From the NCBI GenBank assembly GCA_910574865.1, contig CAJTDN010000001.1, forward strand, positions 403,975 to 467,974: a stretch of 64,000 bases of DNA, read 5' to 3'. Within the stretch, counting starts at the first letter, position 1. The number at the start of each line of letters is the position of its first letter. A model generated the notes under the pieces. That model worked only from the letters and a program-made list of their open reading frames with translations. It did not search any database and was not told the origin of the DNA. The translations under genes and the position numbers were made by a program. Of the stretch, positions 43,876 to 52,708 are shown in pieces. Source of the stretch: Lachnospiraceae bacterium (GTDB taxonomy: Bacteria > Bacillota > Clostridia > Lachnospirales > Lachnospiraceae).

Positions 43876-45069
43876 TCACGCCTCGCAAATGACGCTATTT
43901 ACATGGTACTGAATCCCCGTCCGCTCCCGTCCAACAGTAAAGTTCCGATTGATGCGCCTTTCTATCACGTCACAGTTTTCCCTCGTCGTATTAATCAGGA
44001 GTATCAGGAATTGTCCCCCGCCATATTGGTTGATGACGTCCCCGTGCCTCACGGAATTTCGAATCGCGTCGCCAAGCCTCGCGGACAACGCCTTCAATTT
44101 TTCCCCCTCCCGCAAGGGATTCCCCTTTCCGTCCACCAACGTGCACGACATGAGGTAAACGCTCTGTCCCCCGCGTTCCATCATTCGGCTGACAATCTGG
44201 TAAATCCCCCTGAACACGGGATAAGGGCACTGGTAACCGCCCTGGACGTCCTCCATGTCCTCGGACAGCTCGCCTTGTATCTGGTCAAGCGCCTCATAAG
44301 CGTGCCGCATCCGATTGCCCAGTTTATCCATCATCTTGGCAAATTTCGCTGAAGGAGAAACGCCCCGTTCCACGAGGTAACTCTCCACGGTATCCGCATA
44401 GAGGCGGCTGGCATCCTCATAACGTCCGCTCTCCACCAACGCCTCCATGGTCAGGCATTCCCAGTCGGAAAACGGCGCAACCCCCGTCACGTACCTTCCC
44501 AAATCTTCCAGACGCAACCAATCTTGCCGTTTCCGCAATATGCGGGCGGCCTGCTCCACGCACTCACAGAACTTGCGCCGGTAACGTCTCGCCTCCGCGC
44601 TGGCCCATATGACCCCCGCATAGTCCGAAAGGAACTCGCCCTTGTATGCATAGCAAGCATCCAGGCACCACCGCAACTTTTCTTCCTCACCCAGGGCTTC
44701 TTCTACCTTGACGCACAAACCGTCAAAAACGGCCGCGTCCTCGCTCACGGGAATCAGCGGCGTCCAGTGGTAAATCCCCTTTTCCAATTTAATGTAATTT
44801 GCCTCCGGGAGTCCCATTCGTTTCAATTTCTGCTTTGACTTGTATATAATCGTCTGCAATGCCTGGTGCCGGTTCTCAATGTCCCTGTCACCAAGCAAGA
44901 CTTCTTCCAAGACGTCCCTGCTCACGCCTTCCGCCACATTGTGAAGCAGTATCTGCATCAAACTGGTAAAATGGGTGTCCTTCACCCTTTCCCCGGCCAA
45001 CAGCCTGCCCCCATAGTGCATTTGAAAATTCCCAAACATTCGAACGTATAATACGTCTTGTCGCTCCAT
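43876..45069 (-). CDS. BTAD-type transcriptional activator with a degenerate GGDEF-like domain
   Basis: A 397-residue regulator. Residues about 8-100 form an OmpR-like winged helix (YVRMFGNFQMHYGGRLL, then QALQTIIYKSKQKLKRMGLP). Residues about 110-255 form the helical BTAD (ACYAYKGEFLSDYAGVIWAS, ESYLVERGVSPSAKFAKMMD). Residues about 275-397 resemble a GGDEF fold in which the signature reads YGGGQF (349-354), so cyclase activity is unlikely; it may sense a nucleotide or only dimerise. The start at 45069 follows GAGGGGTGG. It directly precedes the pilus genes on the same strand and is the best candidate for their activator. Confidence 0.82.
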   Translation of the reverse strand: MERQDVLYVRMFGNFQMHYGGRLLAGERVKDTHFTSLMQILLHNVAEGVSRDVLEEVLLGDRDIENRHQALQTIIYKSKQKLKRMGLPEANYIKLEKGIYHWTPLIPVSEDAAVFDGLCVKVEEALGEEEKLRWCLDACYAYKGEFLSDYAGVIWASAEARRYRRKFCECVEQAARILRKRQDWLRLEDLGRYVTGVAPFSDWECLTMEALVESGRYEDASRLYADTVESYLVERGVSPSAKFAKMMDKLGNRMRHAYEALDQIQGELSEDMEDVQGGYQCPYPVFRGIYQIVSRMMERGGQSVYLMSCTLVDGKGNPLREGEKLKALSARLGDAIRNSVRHGDVINQYGGGQFLILLINTTRENCDVIERRINRNFTVGRERTGIQYHVNSVICEA

Positions 45070-45284
45070 ATGTCCACCCCTCACGCTTGTTCTCGCCACC
45101 TTCGCCCCATCGGCAAAACCTCGTGGCATCATAGGGTTTCCGGCAAAATCCAGCCCGGAAAATACTGGAAAAACGTATACTTTTTTCCAAATTTTTCTAA
45201 TTAATTGGCTATCTATGCCAAATTTCTAAATTCGGATTATATTCTATCATATTCATTTTCCTTTTACAACGTTCTTTTCATTAC

Positions 45285-45929
45285 TTATACATTTTCTTTG
45301 CTTATACGGTTTTCCTCCCCCACGCTTTCTTCGCCCATGCACGTTGCCACCCATTTTTTAAAGGTGTGGAAATCTACCCCCAGCCGTCTGGCCGCCGCCG
45401 TGGCCGAACACTCTCCCTCCTCCCATAATGTTTTCACGTTTTCAAACTCCTCCGGGATTTCCTTCGGCTTCCTGCCAAGGTGGACGCCCTTCAGCCGCGC
45501 CGCCGCGATGCCCTCCGCCTGCCGCTGCCGGATGTTGTCACGTTCCGTCTCCGCCATGTACGACATGAGCGTGAGCATGAGCTGCGCCACCACCTTCCCG
45601 AGAAGGTCGTTTTCCAGCCCCACGTTCAAAATCGGCAAGTCGAGCACGATGATACCCGCCTTTTTCTCCACCGTGATAATCCGCCATTGTTCCAAAAGTT
45701 CGTCAAAATGCCGTCCCAGCCGGTCAATGCTTTTGATGACAAGTACGTCATTTTCACATAAGACCTCCAACACCTGCCGATACCCTGGCCTGTCGAAGTC
45801 CTTTCCCGACTGCTTGTCCACGTACACGTTTCCTTCCGGCACCCCGTACTCCTTCATGGCAAGCCACTGCCTGTCCTCGTTCTGCTCCTTCGTGGATACA
45901 CGAATGTACCCATAGACATTTCTCACCAT
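45285..45929 (-). CDS. Small serine recombinase (resolvase/invertase family)
   Basis: A 214-residue recombinase of full length. The catalytic Ser12 lies in YGYIRVSTKEQ. LVIKSIDRLGRHFDELLEQW carries the conserved Arg pair. The long helix E (LTLMSYMAETERDNIRQRQ) leads to a helix-turn-helix tail (CSATAAARRLGVDFHTFKKW). AAGGAGG lies 9 bases before the ATG. Relatives resolve transposon cointegrates or invert DNA switches. It lies directly upstream of the pilus regulator, with palindromes at 45962 and 45990 in front of it. Confidence 0.92.
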   Translation of the reverse strand: MVRNVYGYIRVSTKEQNEDRQWLAMKEYGVPEGNVYVDKQSGKDFDRPGYRQVLEVLCENDVLVIKSIDRLGRHFDELLEQWRIITVEKKAGIIVLDLPILNVGLENDLLGKVVAQLMLTLMSYMAETERDNIRQRQAEGIAAARLKGVHLGRKPKEIPEEFENVKTLWEEGECSATAAARRLGVDFHTFKKWVATCMGEESVGEENRISKENV

Positions 45930-45961
45930 CTGAAATATCCTCCTTATCTGTCAGTAAAAGT

Positions 45962-46028
45962 TTGTCACGTAAAACGTGGCAATATTCGTGCCGACATGCG
46001 TTTTTCCGCATTTTACACGCATGTTGGC
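45962..46028. promoter_or_regulatory. Two palindromes upstream of the recombinase gene
   Basis: TTGTCACGTAAAACGTGGCAA (one base over a 20-base display) is centred near 45972, 33 bases from the recombinase start; its arms are TTGtCACGT and ACGTGgCAA. A second inverted repeat GCCGACATGCGT/ACGCATGTTGGC spans 45990-46028. They may be a resolution site, an operator or a hairpin; no matching half is seen elsewhere in the window. Confidence 0.4.
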
Positions 46029-46106
46029 CCTTACTATTTTAAAGGATATTCCCCATATATGCCCTTGCCATTTGGGTACCCGGAAAAATTATATACGTTT
46101 TATCCG

Positions 46107-46142
46107 TAAAAAACAACCGGCCGGTCCACGTCGACCGGCCGG
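46107..46142 (-). terminator. Rho-independent terminator of the YolD/polymerase operon
   Basis: In minus orientation CCGGCCGGTC and GACCGGCCGG form a GC-rich stem around GACGTG, then TTGTTTTTTAC. It lies about 40 bases past the YolD stop. Confidence 0.85.
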
Positions 46143-46177
46143 CAAAAGCATCCACCCTATTCTACCCCATCACGGTT

Positions 46178-46609
46178 CTAATCCGCAGCCACGCAAAGTG
46201 ACGCAATCCTTTCCACGGGAATCACCGTCCCGTCCTCCATGACGACGGCACGTTCATGCTCGTCCACCTTTTTTATGTTTCCGTCAAGGGAAACATACGC
46301 GCCACCGTCTTTCTTCTTGTCCGGCTCGAAATACGTCATCGTCACCGGCACCGCCATGCCACTTTTCAGTTTCTCCCGGACCGCCCGCAACGTTTCGTCC
46401 AGCCTTGCTTTCACGTCCTCGTCCAGCTCCGCCTCTTCCTCCGTCAGACGGGCGGTTTCCCTGACGGCCTCGCCATGCCCGGTGAGGGCGGCAAATGGCG
46501 AAAACTGGGCGGCACGGTCATACAAGGACATCCTCGGATGCGTGTCCGAAGTGGGATGTGGCAAATCCATAATGTCATCATACTTGTGCGACGATTTCCA
46601 TATCATCAT
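46178..46609 (-). CDS. YolD-like family protein
   Basis: A 143-residue protein from the first of two ATGs at 46609 (GGAGAGAG upstream). It shows SHKYDDIMDLPHPTSDTHPR and MSLYDRAAQFSPFAALTGHG, the family start, and VTMTYFEPDKKKDGGAYVSL with GNIKKVDEHERAVVMEDG, the SH3-like end. YolD-like proteins are almost always encoded beside Y-family polymerases and are thought to partner them in mutagenic repair. Here it follows the polymerase gene by 76 bases and shares its terminator. Confidence 0.88.
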   Translation of the reverse strand: MMIWKSSHKYDDIMDLPHPTSDTHPRMSLYDRAAQFSPFAALTGHGEAVRETARLTEEEAELDEDVKARLDETLRAVREKLKSGMAVPVTMTYFEPDKKKDGGAYVSLDGNIKKVDEHERAVVMEDGTVIPVERIASLCVAAD

Positions 46610-46685
46610 TTTCTCTCTCCGTCCCGGCTCCTGCCTTTCTTCCTTTTCACGTACCCGGCGGCCCCTCTGGGCCGTCTTCTTTCCC

Positions 46686-48212
46686 TCACGCCTTGTGGCC
46701 GCCAATCTGGGCATTCCGCTCCTTTGCGGTCGCGTCCGCCATAAGGTTCATCCCCTTAAGTATGGCATTCTTCCCATATTTTTTCTTAATGTCAAGCACT
46801 GCCTCCTGCACGCGCCTCTCACGCTCCAAGGCCGCTTCCTCCTCCGCCCGCCTTTTCCTTTGCTCCGCATAATCCGTGAACAAATCCAGCTGCTCATATT
46901 GTTCCCCGCCGCCCGCCTCGCTTTCCGCGACGACGCGGTTCGCCGTCATGGAGACGCGCCTCACCAGCAAGTTCTTGTCAACAATCTTTTCATAAAGCCC
47001 CACGGCCGCTTCCATGATCAGCCGCGTCGACGAGGTCCGCCTCGCAAGGTTCGCCGTTCCATGGGCGTGCTTTGGTACTTTCCGCCCGTAACGGTCGGTG
47101 GTGACGGTGCCTTTATACGTCTTTTTCCAATTGGAGTCTGCCAAATTGTCCCGGTCATACCCGACGGTCAACACGATTTGATCCGTCACCAGCCCCTTTT
47201 CAACCAGGTCCAGCGCCAAAAGGTCCGCCATTTCCTTCACCACCAGCCTTGCCTGCCCGAACGTGTAGGGACAGTGAAGCACCTGTCCCGAACATAAACT
47301 GTTCACTTCCGGCTTATACGCCTTGATTTCCGCCATGGTACAAGGCTCATAACCCCATGCGTGGTCAATCAGCAGTTCCGCGTTGATACCAAAAAGCTTG
47401 TAGAGCAATTCTTCATTATAATAATCATTTGCCCCGCCAATCGAACACCTCGCCACGTCCCCCATCGTGAGAAGCCCGTTCTGTTCCAATTTTTTCGCGT
47501 AACCCGCGCCAATCCGCCAAAAGTCAGTTAACGGACGATGATCCCACAACATTTTCCGATAAGCCGTTTCATCCAGCTCCGCGATTCTTGCGCCCTGCGA
47601 GTCCGGATCGGCGTGCTTCGCCACGATGTCCATGGCAACCTTGCACAAGTACAAGTTCGTCCCAATTCCCGCCGTGGCAGTGATTCCCGTATTTTCCCAG
47701 ACGTCCTGCATCATCTTCCCCGCCAGTTCCCGCGCGCTCATGTGGTATGTCCCCAAATAGGAAGTCACGTCTATAAACACTTCGTCTATGGAATAAACGT
47801 GCATGTCCTCCGGCGCGACATATTTTAAATATATTTCATAAATTCGCGTGCTGTACTCGATATAAAGCGCCATACGCGGGACGGCGACGATATACCCCAG
47901 CTCCAAGGCCGGGTTTTTCTTCACTTCCAGGTCATTGCACGAAGCCCCCGAAAACGTCCGGCACGGAGCCTGCCGCCGGCGGTTTTCGTTCACTTCCCCC
48001 ACCTTTCGCACGACCTCGAACAGCCTCGGCCGCCCGGGAATGCCGTAAGACTTGAGCGACGGCGAAACGGCCAGGCAGATTGTCCTGTCCGTCCTGCTCT
48101 CGTCCGCCACGACGAGGTTGGTCGTCATGGGATCAAGCCCCCGCTCCTTACACTCGACGGAAGCGTAAAACGACTTCAAATCAATCGCAATATAGCTCTT
48201 TTCGCCTGACAT
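46686..48212 (-). CDS. Y-family DNA polymerase (UmuC/DinB-like)
   Basis: A 508-residue translesion polymerase. Catalytic motifs are IAIDLKSFYASVECKERG (Asp11) and VYSIDEVFIDVTSY (about 138-151). The helix-hairpin-helix region includes WRIGAGYAKKLEQNGLLTMG. TNLVVADESRTDRTICLAVS is the finger segment of Gram-positive UvrX-type enzymes. QLDLF near residue 447 is a sliding-clamp-binding motif. The ATG at 48212 is preceded by a G-rich stretch ending in GGAGGG almost against the start, an unusually tight ribosome site. It is paired with YolD. I see no LexA-type box upstream, so control may be indirect. Confidence 0.92.
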   Translation of the reverse strand: MSGEKSYIAIDLKSFYASVECKERGLDPMTTNLVVADESRTDRTICLAVSPSLKSYGIPGRPRLFEVVRKVGEVNENRRRQAPCRTFSGASCNDLEVKKNPALELGYIVAVPRMALYIEYSTRIYEIYLKYVAPEDMHVYSIDEVFIDVTSYLGTYHMSARELAGKMMQDVWENTGITATAGIGTNLYLCKVAMDIVAKHADPDSQGARIAELDETAYRKMLWDHRPLTDFWRIGAGYAKKLEQNGLLTMGDVARCSIGGANDYYNEELLYKLFGINAELLIDHAWGYEPCTMAEIKAYKPEVNSLCSGQVLHCPYTFGQARLVVKEMADLLALDLVEKGLVTDQIVLTVGYDRDNLADSNWKKTYKGTVTTDRYGRKVPKHAHGTANLARRTSSTRLIMEAAVGLYEKIVDKNLLVRRVSMTANRVVAESEAGGGEQYEQLDLFTDYAEQRKRRAEEEAALERERRVQEAVLDIKKKYGKNAILKGMNLMADATAKERNAQIGGHKA

Positions 48213-48265
48213 CCCTCCACCCCCCCTTCACGTTCCCATGAAATTATCATACCCATTTTTCTGGC

Positions 48266-48384
48266 TTACAATACCATAATTAATGTTCCCGCGCCAATCA
48301 GGACGCACCCGGCCAAGGATTTCGTCGTAAAGTCCTCGTGCAGGAACACGAACGCCAGCACCAGCGTAATCACCACGCTTCAAA
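48266..48384 (-). pseudogene. C-terminal fragment of a DMT/EamA-type transporter
   Basis: The minus strand reads SVVITLVLAFVFLHEDFTTK and SLAGCVLIGAGTLIMVL, then a stop at 48266. This is the last membrane helix pair of an EamA-type exporter, with the typical FLHEDFTxKSLxGxxLIxxG. Nothing upstream continues the gene because the 48389 hairpin and the adhesin gene follow at once. Confidence 0.65.
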
Positions 48385-48388
48385 TATA

Positions 48389-48422
48389 TACGGCATCCCT
48401 CCAACTAACAAGGGATGCCGTA
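48389..48422 (-). terminator. Hairpin after the repeat adhesin gene
   Basis: TACGGCATCCCT and AGGGATGCCGTA form a perfect 12-bp stem with a 10-base loop, 5 bases past the adhesin stop. The T-run is weak (TATATTT). Confidence 0.65.
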
Positions 48423-48426
48423 CCGC

Positions 48427-51400
48427 TTATTTCTCGCCTTTTTTGCTTTTCACTTTCTTATATGCCACCACGCCGGCAATACCCACGCCCGACACGAACA
48501 ACAATGCAATCCACGGAATCAGGTTCGCGTAATCTCCCGTCTTGACCACGCTCCCGTTTCCTTGATTCGTGTTCGTGTTGTTCTGATTTCCGCTGTTCTG
48601 ATTGTTCGGGGGTACCGTGTTCTGGTTGCCGGTGTTCTGGTTGCCAGTGTTTTGATTCCCGTTATTCTGGTTGCCGGTGTTCTGGTTGCCGTTATTCTGG
48701 TTGCCGGTGTTCTGGTTGCCGTCATTCTGGTTGGCATTATTCTGGTTGCCGTCGTTCTGGTTTCCACCGTTCTGGTCATTGTTCGTATCCCCGCCGTTCG
48801 GCTGGTTCGTGTTATTCGAACTGCCCAAACGCGGAATTTCCTCAGCCGCCTTCTCATATCCGCAAACGCTGCATCGCTGATGCCGCAGTCCGGTCTCCGT
48901 CTCGGTGGCCGCCTTATCAACCACCCACTCGAACGAATGTGGCTTCACGTCAATCAGCTCGCCGCATTCGCAAGTGTGCCAGTGTTCCACCGCGTCCTTA
49001 AGCCACTCCGCCTGCTGCGGCGTATGTTCCTTCGTCGCCTTCAAAACCGTGCTGTTCTCCTTGATTCTGTCCGTGGCCGCCGAATCGCTGTAATATCGCT
49101 CGCAGTCTGGACAAAACCAGTAAAGAATGTTTCCGTCCTGCAAATGTGTGGCCTCTTGTCTTGCAACCGCCTCGAGATTAACGTGATTGTCTCGTTTAAG
49201 CCTGCCATACTCATCCCCGCACACCTCGCATACCGCCTTGTCTATACAAGTCGCGACGCCACCACGGTGTGGCTCCTTTATTTGTTCCTCACATACGACA
49301 CAAGTATAACTATGTCTTCTATTATCCGACGAGTCAATCTTATCCGACGTGTCGACGTCATCCACCTTAAGCCGATGACCATGTTTAACATCTGGAAAAT
49401 CCTTTAACACGCCGTCCGCAAAATAAATCGGCTTTCCGTTAATCATGCCCTCTTTAAGGTCCACGTCCTTATCGGTAATCTTCGTTATCACCGCCGTCTC
49501 GCCGTCCATCTTGTAGAACACGAATTTCGCCGCCGTATCCTCGGTCGGGTTGATGGCCTCAATCCACTTATCCGGACAATAGACCGTCGCCCCATCCGCC
49601 TTCGACGAGAACGTTTGCCCATCAACTGTTGCTTCTACAGATTCTGGAATATATATGTGTTTTACTTTTTCAAAAACCTCAAACGCCCTTTCTGGAATAT
49701 ACAAGACACCGTCCGTGATTACAATCTCTTCCGCGCTGCTGACGGTGTCCTTCCAGTACTCCGTCTCTATCTCCTCTCCACCGAAGCTTTTGTACACGGT
49801 AAGCGTCTTTTCGTCATCCAGGTAAATGTATTTGGGGTCTTTCCATTCATTACACTCCACGCAGATTACGCCGGCTTCGTCCCATTTATGTGGTTCTGTT
49901 TTGATGGCGCCGCAATCCAGGCATACTTTTTTATGATCCGTCGGGTTATATTTTTCCCACTTGCCCTCCGGCCACCGATGCGGACATGGTGGCGTATACC
50001 TCAAGCCACCGCTCTGGTCTATCTTGTCAGCCCCTGTCACGCCGCCCTCTTCGGCCTTGAAACAATAAAGTTCTCCTTTGCCGTTTATCGTTCCATTGAC
50101 TTCCAATTTCCCTTCTATTGTCAATGTCTTTCCGCTTGCGATTGTCAGTGTCACGTTCGCCGGTATGGTCAAGGTCTGCCCTCTTGGCACCGTGACGTTC
50201 TCATCCATCTCGACGAGCACCTCCGCGCCGTCCTCAACCGTTATGTTTCCTCCTATAAGCTCGCTCAAGGTTCCTTTCACAAGGCTCACGCTTGTACCCG
50301 TTCCCCTTACCGTAAGTGACCCTTGTACTGTCGCGCCTTCCCCGCCGCCAATGTTTGCATTTGCCTTGACCTCGCCGCCAGTTACCATGACCGTGCTGCC
50401 CGTTCCCGCGTTACCGCCACCAATAGATGCCCCGGCCCCGGACGCGGTCGCCTCAACCTTGCCATTCGCTATCGTGACCGTTCCGCCGCCGCCGCGCGTC
50501 CCGCCACCGATGGCGGCCCCGTTTCCAGTCGCATTCGCCACGACCATACCATTATTTATCACGATTGATCCGCTGCCGCCGTCAGAGCCGCCGCCTATCG
50601 CCGCCCCGTTTCCGCCCGCGTTCGCAGTGACCGTTCCATTCTCTATCGTTATCGCGCTCGCGCCCTTGCCGGAGCCGCCACCGATGGCTGCTCCGTCTCC
50701 CCGTGACGTCGCCTTGACCGTACCATCCTTTATCGTAATTGCCCCCGCGCTGCCATTTGCACCGCCGCCTATCGCCGCTCCGCTTCCCTGCGCGTCTGAA
50801 TCCACGGAGGCTTCTATCGTTCCACTATTTATCGTGATGGAACCGCTATTTTGCCCCGCGTTGCCACCAATGGCCGCTCCGCTTCCCGTCGTGTCCGAAT
50901 CCACTCCGGAAGCCACGGCAGTCAGCTTTCCACTACCGGCACCCTCTTTTTGTGCGATTGTCAGGGAATTCCCCTCCGGCACTTCGATGGCCGCCGCTCC
51001 AGCGCCGCCTTTCACCTCGTTCGTCCCCTTTAAGTACAGTATCACGTTCGCGTTATCCTGCAAGGCAATCGTAGAACCCCCGTCCTCTTTCGCCCTCGCG
51101 TTCACGCCCGTGCCTGAAGCGTCTCCGGATTCGCCCGGATTCGAACCTTGACCTTCGTTCCCGGTATCCGTTCCGCTGGAATTATCATTTCCAGACTGGT
51201 TTTCACCGCCCGTTCCACCCGCGTCCTGGCCTCCGCCTCCCGTCGTGTCGCCCCCCGTCGTCGTACCGCCGGTTCCACTGCCACTGTTCGTCTTCTGGGG
51301 CGCCCTGTCACATGTAAACCCGTCCAACGTGATTTCGACCGTGCCATTTTCCGCACCGGGCACAGGTTCCGCGCTTCCCGAAACAATGATGCGGTAATCG

Positions 51401-51660
51401 CTCGCGTCCCCGCCAAGCGTAATCTTGGCGCCGGGCCGCACGGTCACGGTACCCGCACCCTCGTCCACGGTATAAATATTTTCCTTTTCCACCGACACCG
51501 GCGGCGCATCCGGGTTCGTCGGATCGGGCTGCACATTTTCCGTGTCAATCGTAAACGAACCGCTTATCGTTTCCGGCGCCCCCAATGCAACTGCCTGGAA
51601 TAGTGCCACCACCATGCCCGCCGTCAATATTGAACTTAGAATTCTCCCTCTCGCTTTCAT
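48427..51660 (-). CDS. Repeat-rich surface protein with carbohydrate-binding-like domain and VVKTGD signal
   Basis: A 1077-residue secreted protein from the ATG at 51660 (GAGGG 8 bases upstream). A signal peptide (1-28) is followed by a beta region, a Gly/Thr/Ser linker (about 115-175) and DNANVILYLKGTNEVKGGAG. About seven repeats then each end in GAAIGGG (about 245-460), the pattern of Lachnospiraceae carbohydrate-binding, beta-helix-like proteins. The C-terminal half has paired-Cys segments (CLDCGAIKTEPHKWDE, CSVCGYEKA) and an NQNxG linker. VVKTGD precedes the final membrane helix and a basic tail. It is probably sorted to the wall. It lies upstream of the polymerase gene as a separate unit. 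Confidence 0.82.
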   Translation of the reverse strand: MKARGRILSSILTAGMVVALFQAVALGAPETISGSFTIDTENVQPDPTNPDAPPVSVEKENIYTVDEGAGTVTVRPGAKITLGGDASDYRIIVSGSAEPVPGAENGTVEITLDGFTCDRAPQKTNSGSGTGGTTTGGDTTGGGGQDAGGTGGENQSGNDNSSGTDTGNEGQGSNPGESGDASGTGVNARAKEDGGSTIALQDNANVILYLKGTNEVKGGAGAAAIEVPEGNSLTIAQKEGAGSGKLTAVASGVDSDTTGSGAAIGGNAGQNSGSITINSGTIEASVDSDAQGSGAAIGGGANGSAGAITIKDGTVKATSRGDGAAIGGGSGKGASAITIENGTVTANAGGNGAAIGGGSDGGSGSIVINNGMVVANATGNGAAIGGGTRGGGGTVTIANGKVEATASGAGASIGGGNAGTGSTVMVTGGEVKANANIGGGEGATVQGSLTVRGTGTSVSLVKGTLSELIGGNITVEDGAEVLVEMDENVTVPRGQTLTIPANVTLTIASGKTLTIEGKLEVNGTINGKGELYCFKAEEGGVTGADKIDQSGGLRYTPPCPHRWPEGKWEKYNPTDHKKVCLDCGAIKTEPHKWDEAGVICVECNEWKDPKYIYLDDEKTLTVYKSFGGEEIETEYWKDTVSSAEEIVITDGVLYIPERAFEVFEKVKHIYIPESVEATVDGQTFSSKADGATVYCPDKWIEAINPTEDTAAKFVFYKMDGETAVITKITDKDVDLKEGMINGKPIYFADGVLKDFPDVKHGHRLKVDDVDTSDKIDSSDNRRHSYTCVVCEEQIKEPHRGGVATCIDKAVCEVCGDEYGRLKRDNHVNLEAVARQEATHLQDGNILYWFCPDCERYYSDSAATDRIKENSTVLKATKEHTPQQAEWLKDAVEHWHTCECGELIDVKPHSFEWVVDKAATETETGLRHQRCSVCGYEKAAEEIPRLGSSNNTNQPNGGDTNNDQNGGNQNDGNQNNANQNDGNQNTGNQNNGNQNTGNQNNGNQNTGNQNTGNQNTVPPNNQNSGNQNNTNTNQGNGSVVKTGDYANLIPWIALLFVSGVGIAGVVAYKKVKSKKGEK
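48590..48800. repeat. 15-base repeat tract encoding NQNxG units
   Basis: About 13 near-identical 15-base units of the type GGTTGCCGGTGTTCT fill this part of the adhesin gene and encode the Asn/Gln/Gly linker just before the sorting signal. Such a tract is open to length change by slippage without loss of frame. Confidence 0.85.
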
Positions 51661-51803
51661 AAGATATCCCTCACTTTTATGTTCACTCATTAAATTCCCG
51701 CCATGACATGGTTTGTAACCACTCGCGGCCAAGTTTATTTGCGTGCATCCTCTGAGCCGGTCAGCGCAGTGACTGCCCCGGAACTAAACAATAACGTTTA
51801 TTT

Positions 51804-51839
51804 GTTACGATTCACGGCTCAACCGTCGTGGATTGTAAC
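51804..51839. repeat. Palindromic hairpin (family member 4)
   Basis: GTTACGATTCACGGC and GTCGTGGATTGTAAC pair throughout if G-T pairs are allowed. It lies 144 bases upstream of the adhesin start. Confidence 0.75.
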
Positions 51840-52562
51840 GCCGAAATACCACCGCCATGGTGCGTCCGTCTATCTCCGGCAAGTCGTCACAATTAGAATA
51901 ATGCTTCAACACGCCCACCATCGCAGTCTCTGTTTCATTATACACCAACTCTTTATATTTTTCAAAGGATTTCTTCATCTTGTCAAAATTTGCATGTGTC
52001 AGTTCCTCCAATTTTATATCAAAGTGTTCCAACAACTGCATTCCCGCCACACCGCGAACACGGCCTCGGCCGCCACGGTGGACAGAATCGCGTTCGGTGA
52101 ATTGTCCCTTTTATTTTGTACACGTATCCCAAATCCCGTGCACTCCTCTCCAAAAGACCTGCCGCTCATCATTCGACTTCAAATCCCAAAAATCTACGGG
52201 ATTCTGGCTATTCATCACATAAACGATATCCTATATGATGCTTTTGCCCTTTGCGGCACCGCCTCCCTCCCCTTCGTCATCCACCTCATCCGCACGTCCC
52301 TTTCAGCCCCCCGAAAATCCATCCATTCCTTATTCAGAATGGATGCCGCCCCATCCTCGCAACTCGATTTCATTGCTCTCGCCCGAAACCATCCATACCA
52401 GGTCATCTTTAATATCGGCAGTACTGTTCTGAATATAATAAAAAATTTCATCATATAGGCCGGCTCCTCGTCCGCTTGTCCCTTTAATATATTCGGCCAA
52501 AATTTAAGATAGTCTATTTTGTCTTCCTCCGTGATGAATTTTTTATGAAAATCACGTCCCAT
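51840..52562 (-). pseudogene. Degraded coding sequence, family not recognised
   Basis: Three minus-strand fragments in shifting frames look like former protein: GRDFHKKFITEEDKIDYLKF (from 52562), IQNSTADIKDDLVWMVSGES (near 52400) and MNSQNPVDFWDLKSNDERQV (near 52215). A further piece reads FDIKLEELTHANFDKMKKSF (near 52020). Stops and frame breaks separate them. Composition and order suggest one dead gene, or two, that I cannot name. Confidence 0.35.
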
Positions 52563-52601
52563 TCATCACGAAGATGAATCCCATTTTTCCACCTTTTTCG
52601 T

Positions 52602-52670
52602 TCACTTTTTTCCACGGCATTTTTTATATTTCTTCCTGCTCCCGCAGGGACACGGGTCATTCGGATCCAT
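52602..52670 (-). pseudogene. SEC-C zinc-binding tail remnant
   Basis: Twenty-two codons from an ATG at 52670 encode MDPNDPCPCGSRKKYKKCRG followed by KK and a stop. That is the CPCGSGKKYKxC metal-binding motif normally found at the end of SecA and many other proteins. The body of the parent gene is not present upstream, where repeat B begins. Confidence 0.6.
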
Positions 52671-52708
52671 CCTTTTACGCTGTGAAAAGGTAATTTTCTT
52701 TAAATATT

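Noticed and set aside
48590..48800. Possible CRISPR array
   Set aside because: Fifteen-base units without spacers, inside a reading frame; a protein linker repeat.
48415..49407. 330-codon Val/Leu-rich frame antisense to the adhesin C-terminus
   Set aside because: Produced by the complement of the NQNxG tract; no ribosome site or family.
50078..51151. 357-codon Pro/Ala-rich frame antisense to the repeat adhesin
   Set aside because: Shadow of the GAAIGGG repeats; PPPMAAP-type repetition is the complement of the glycine codons.
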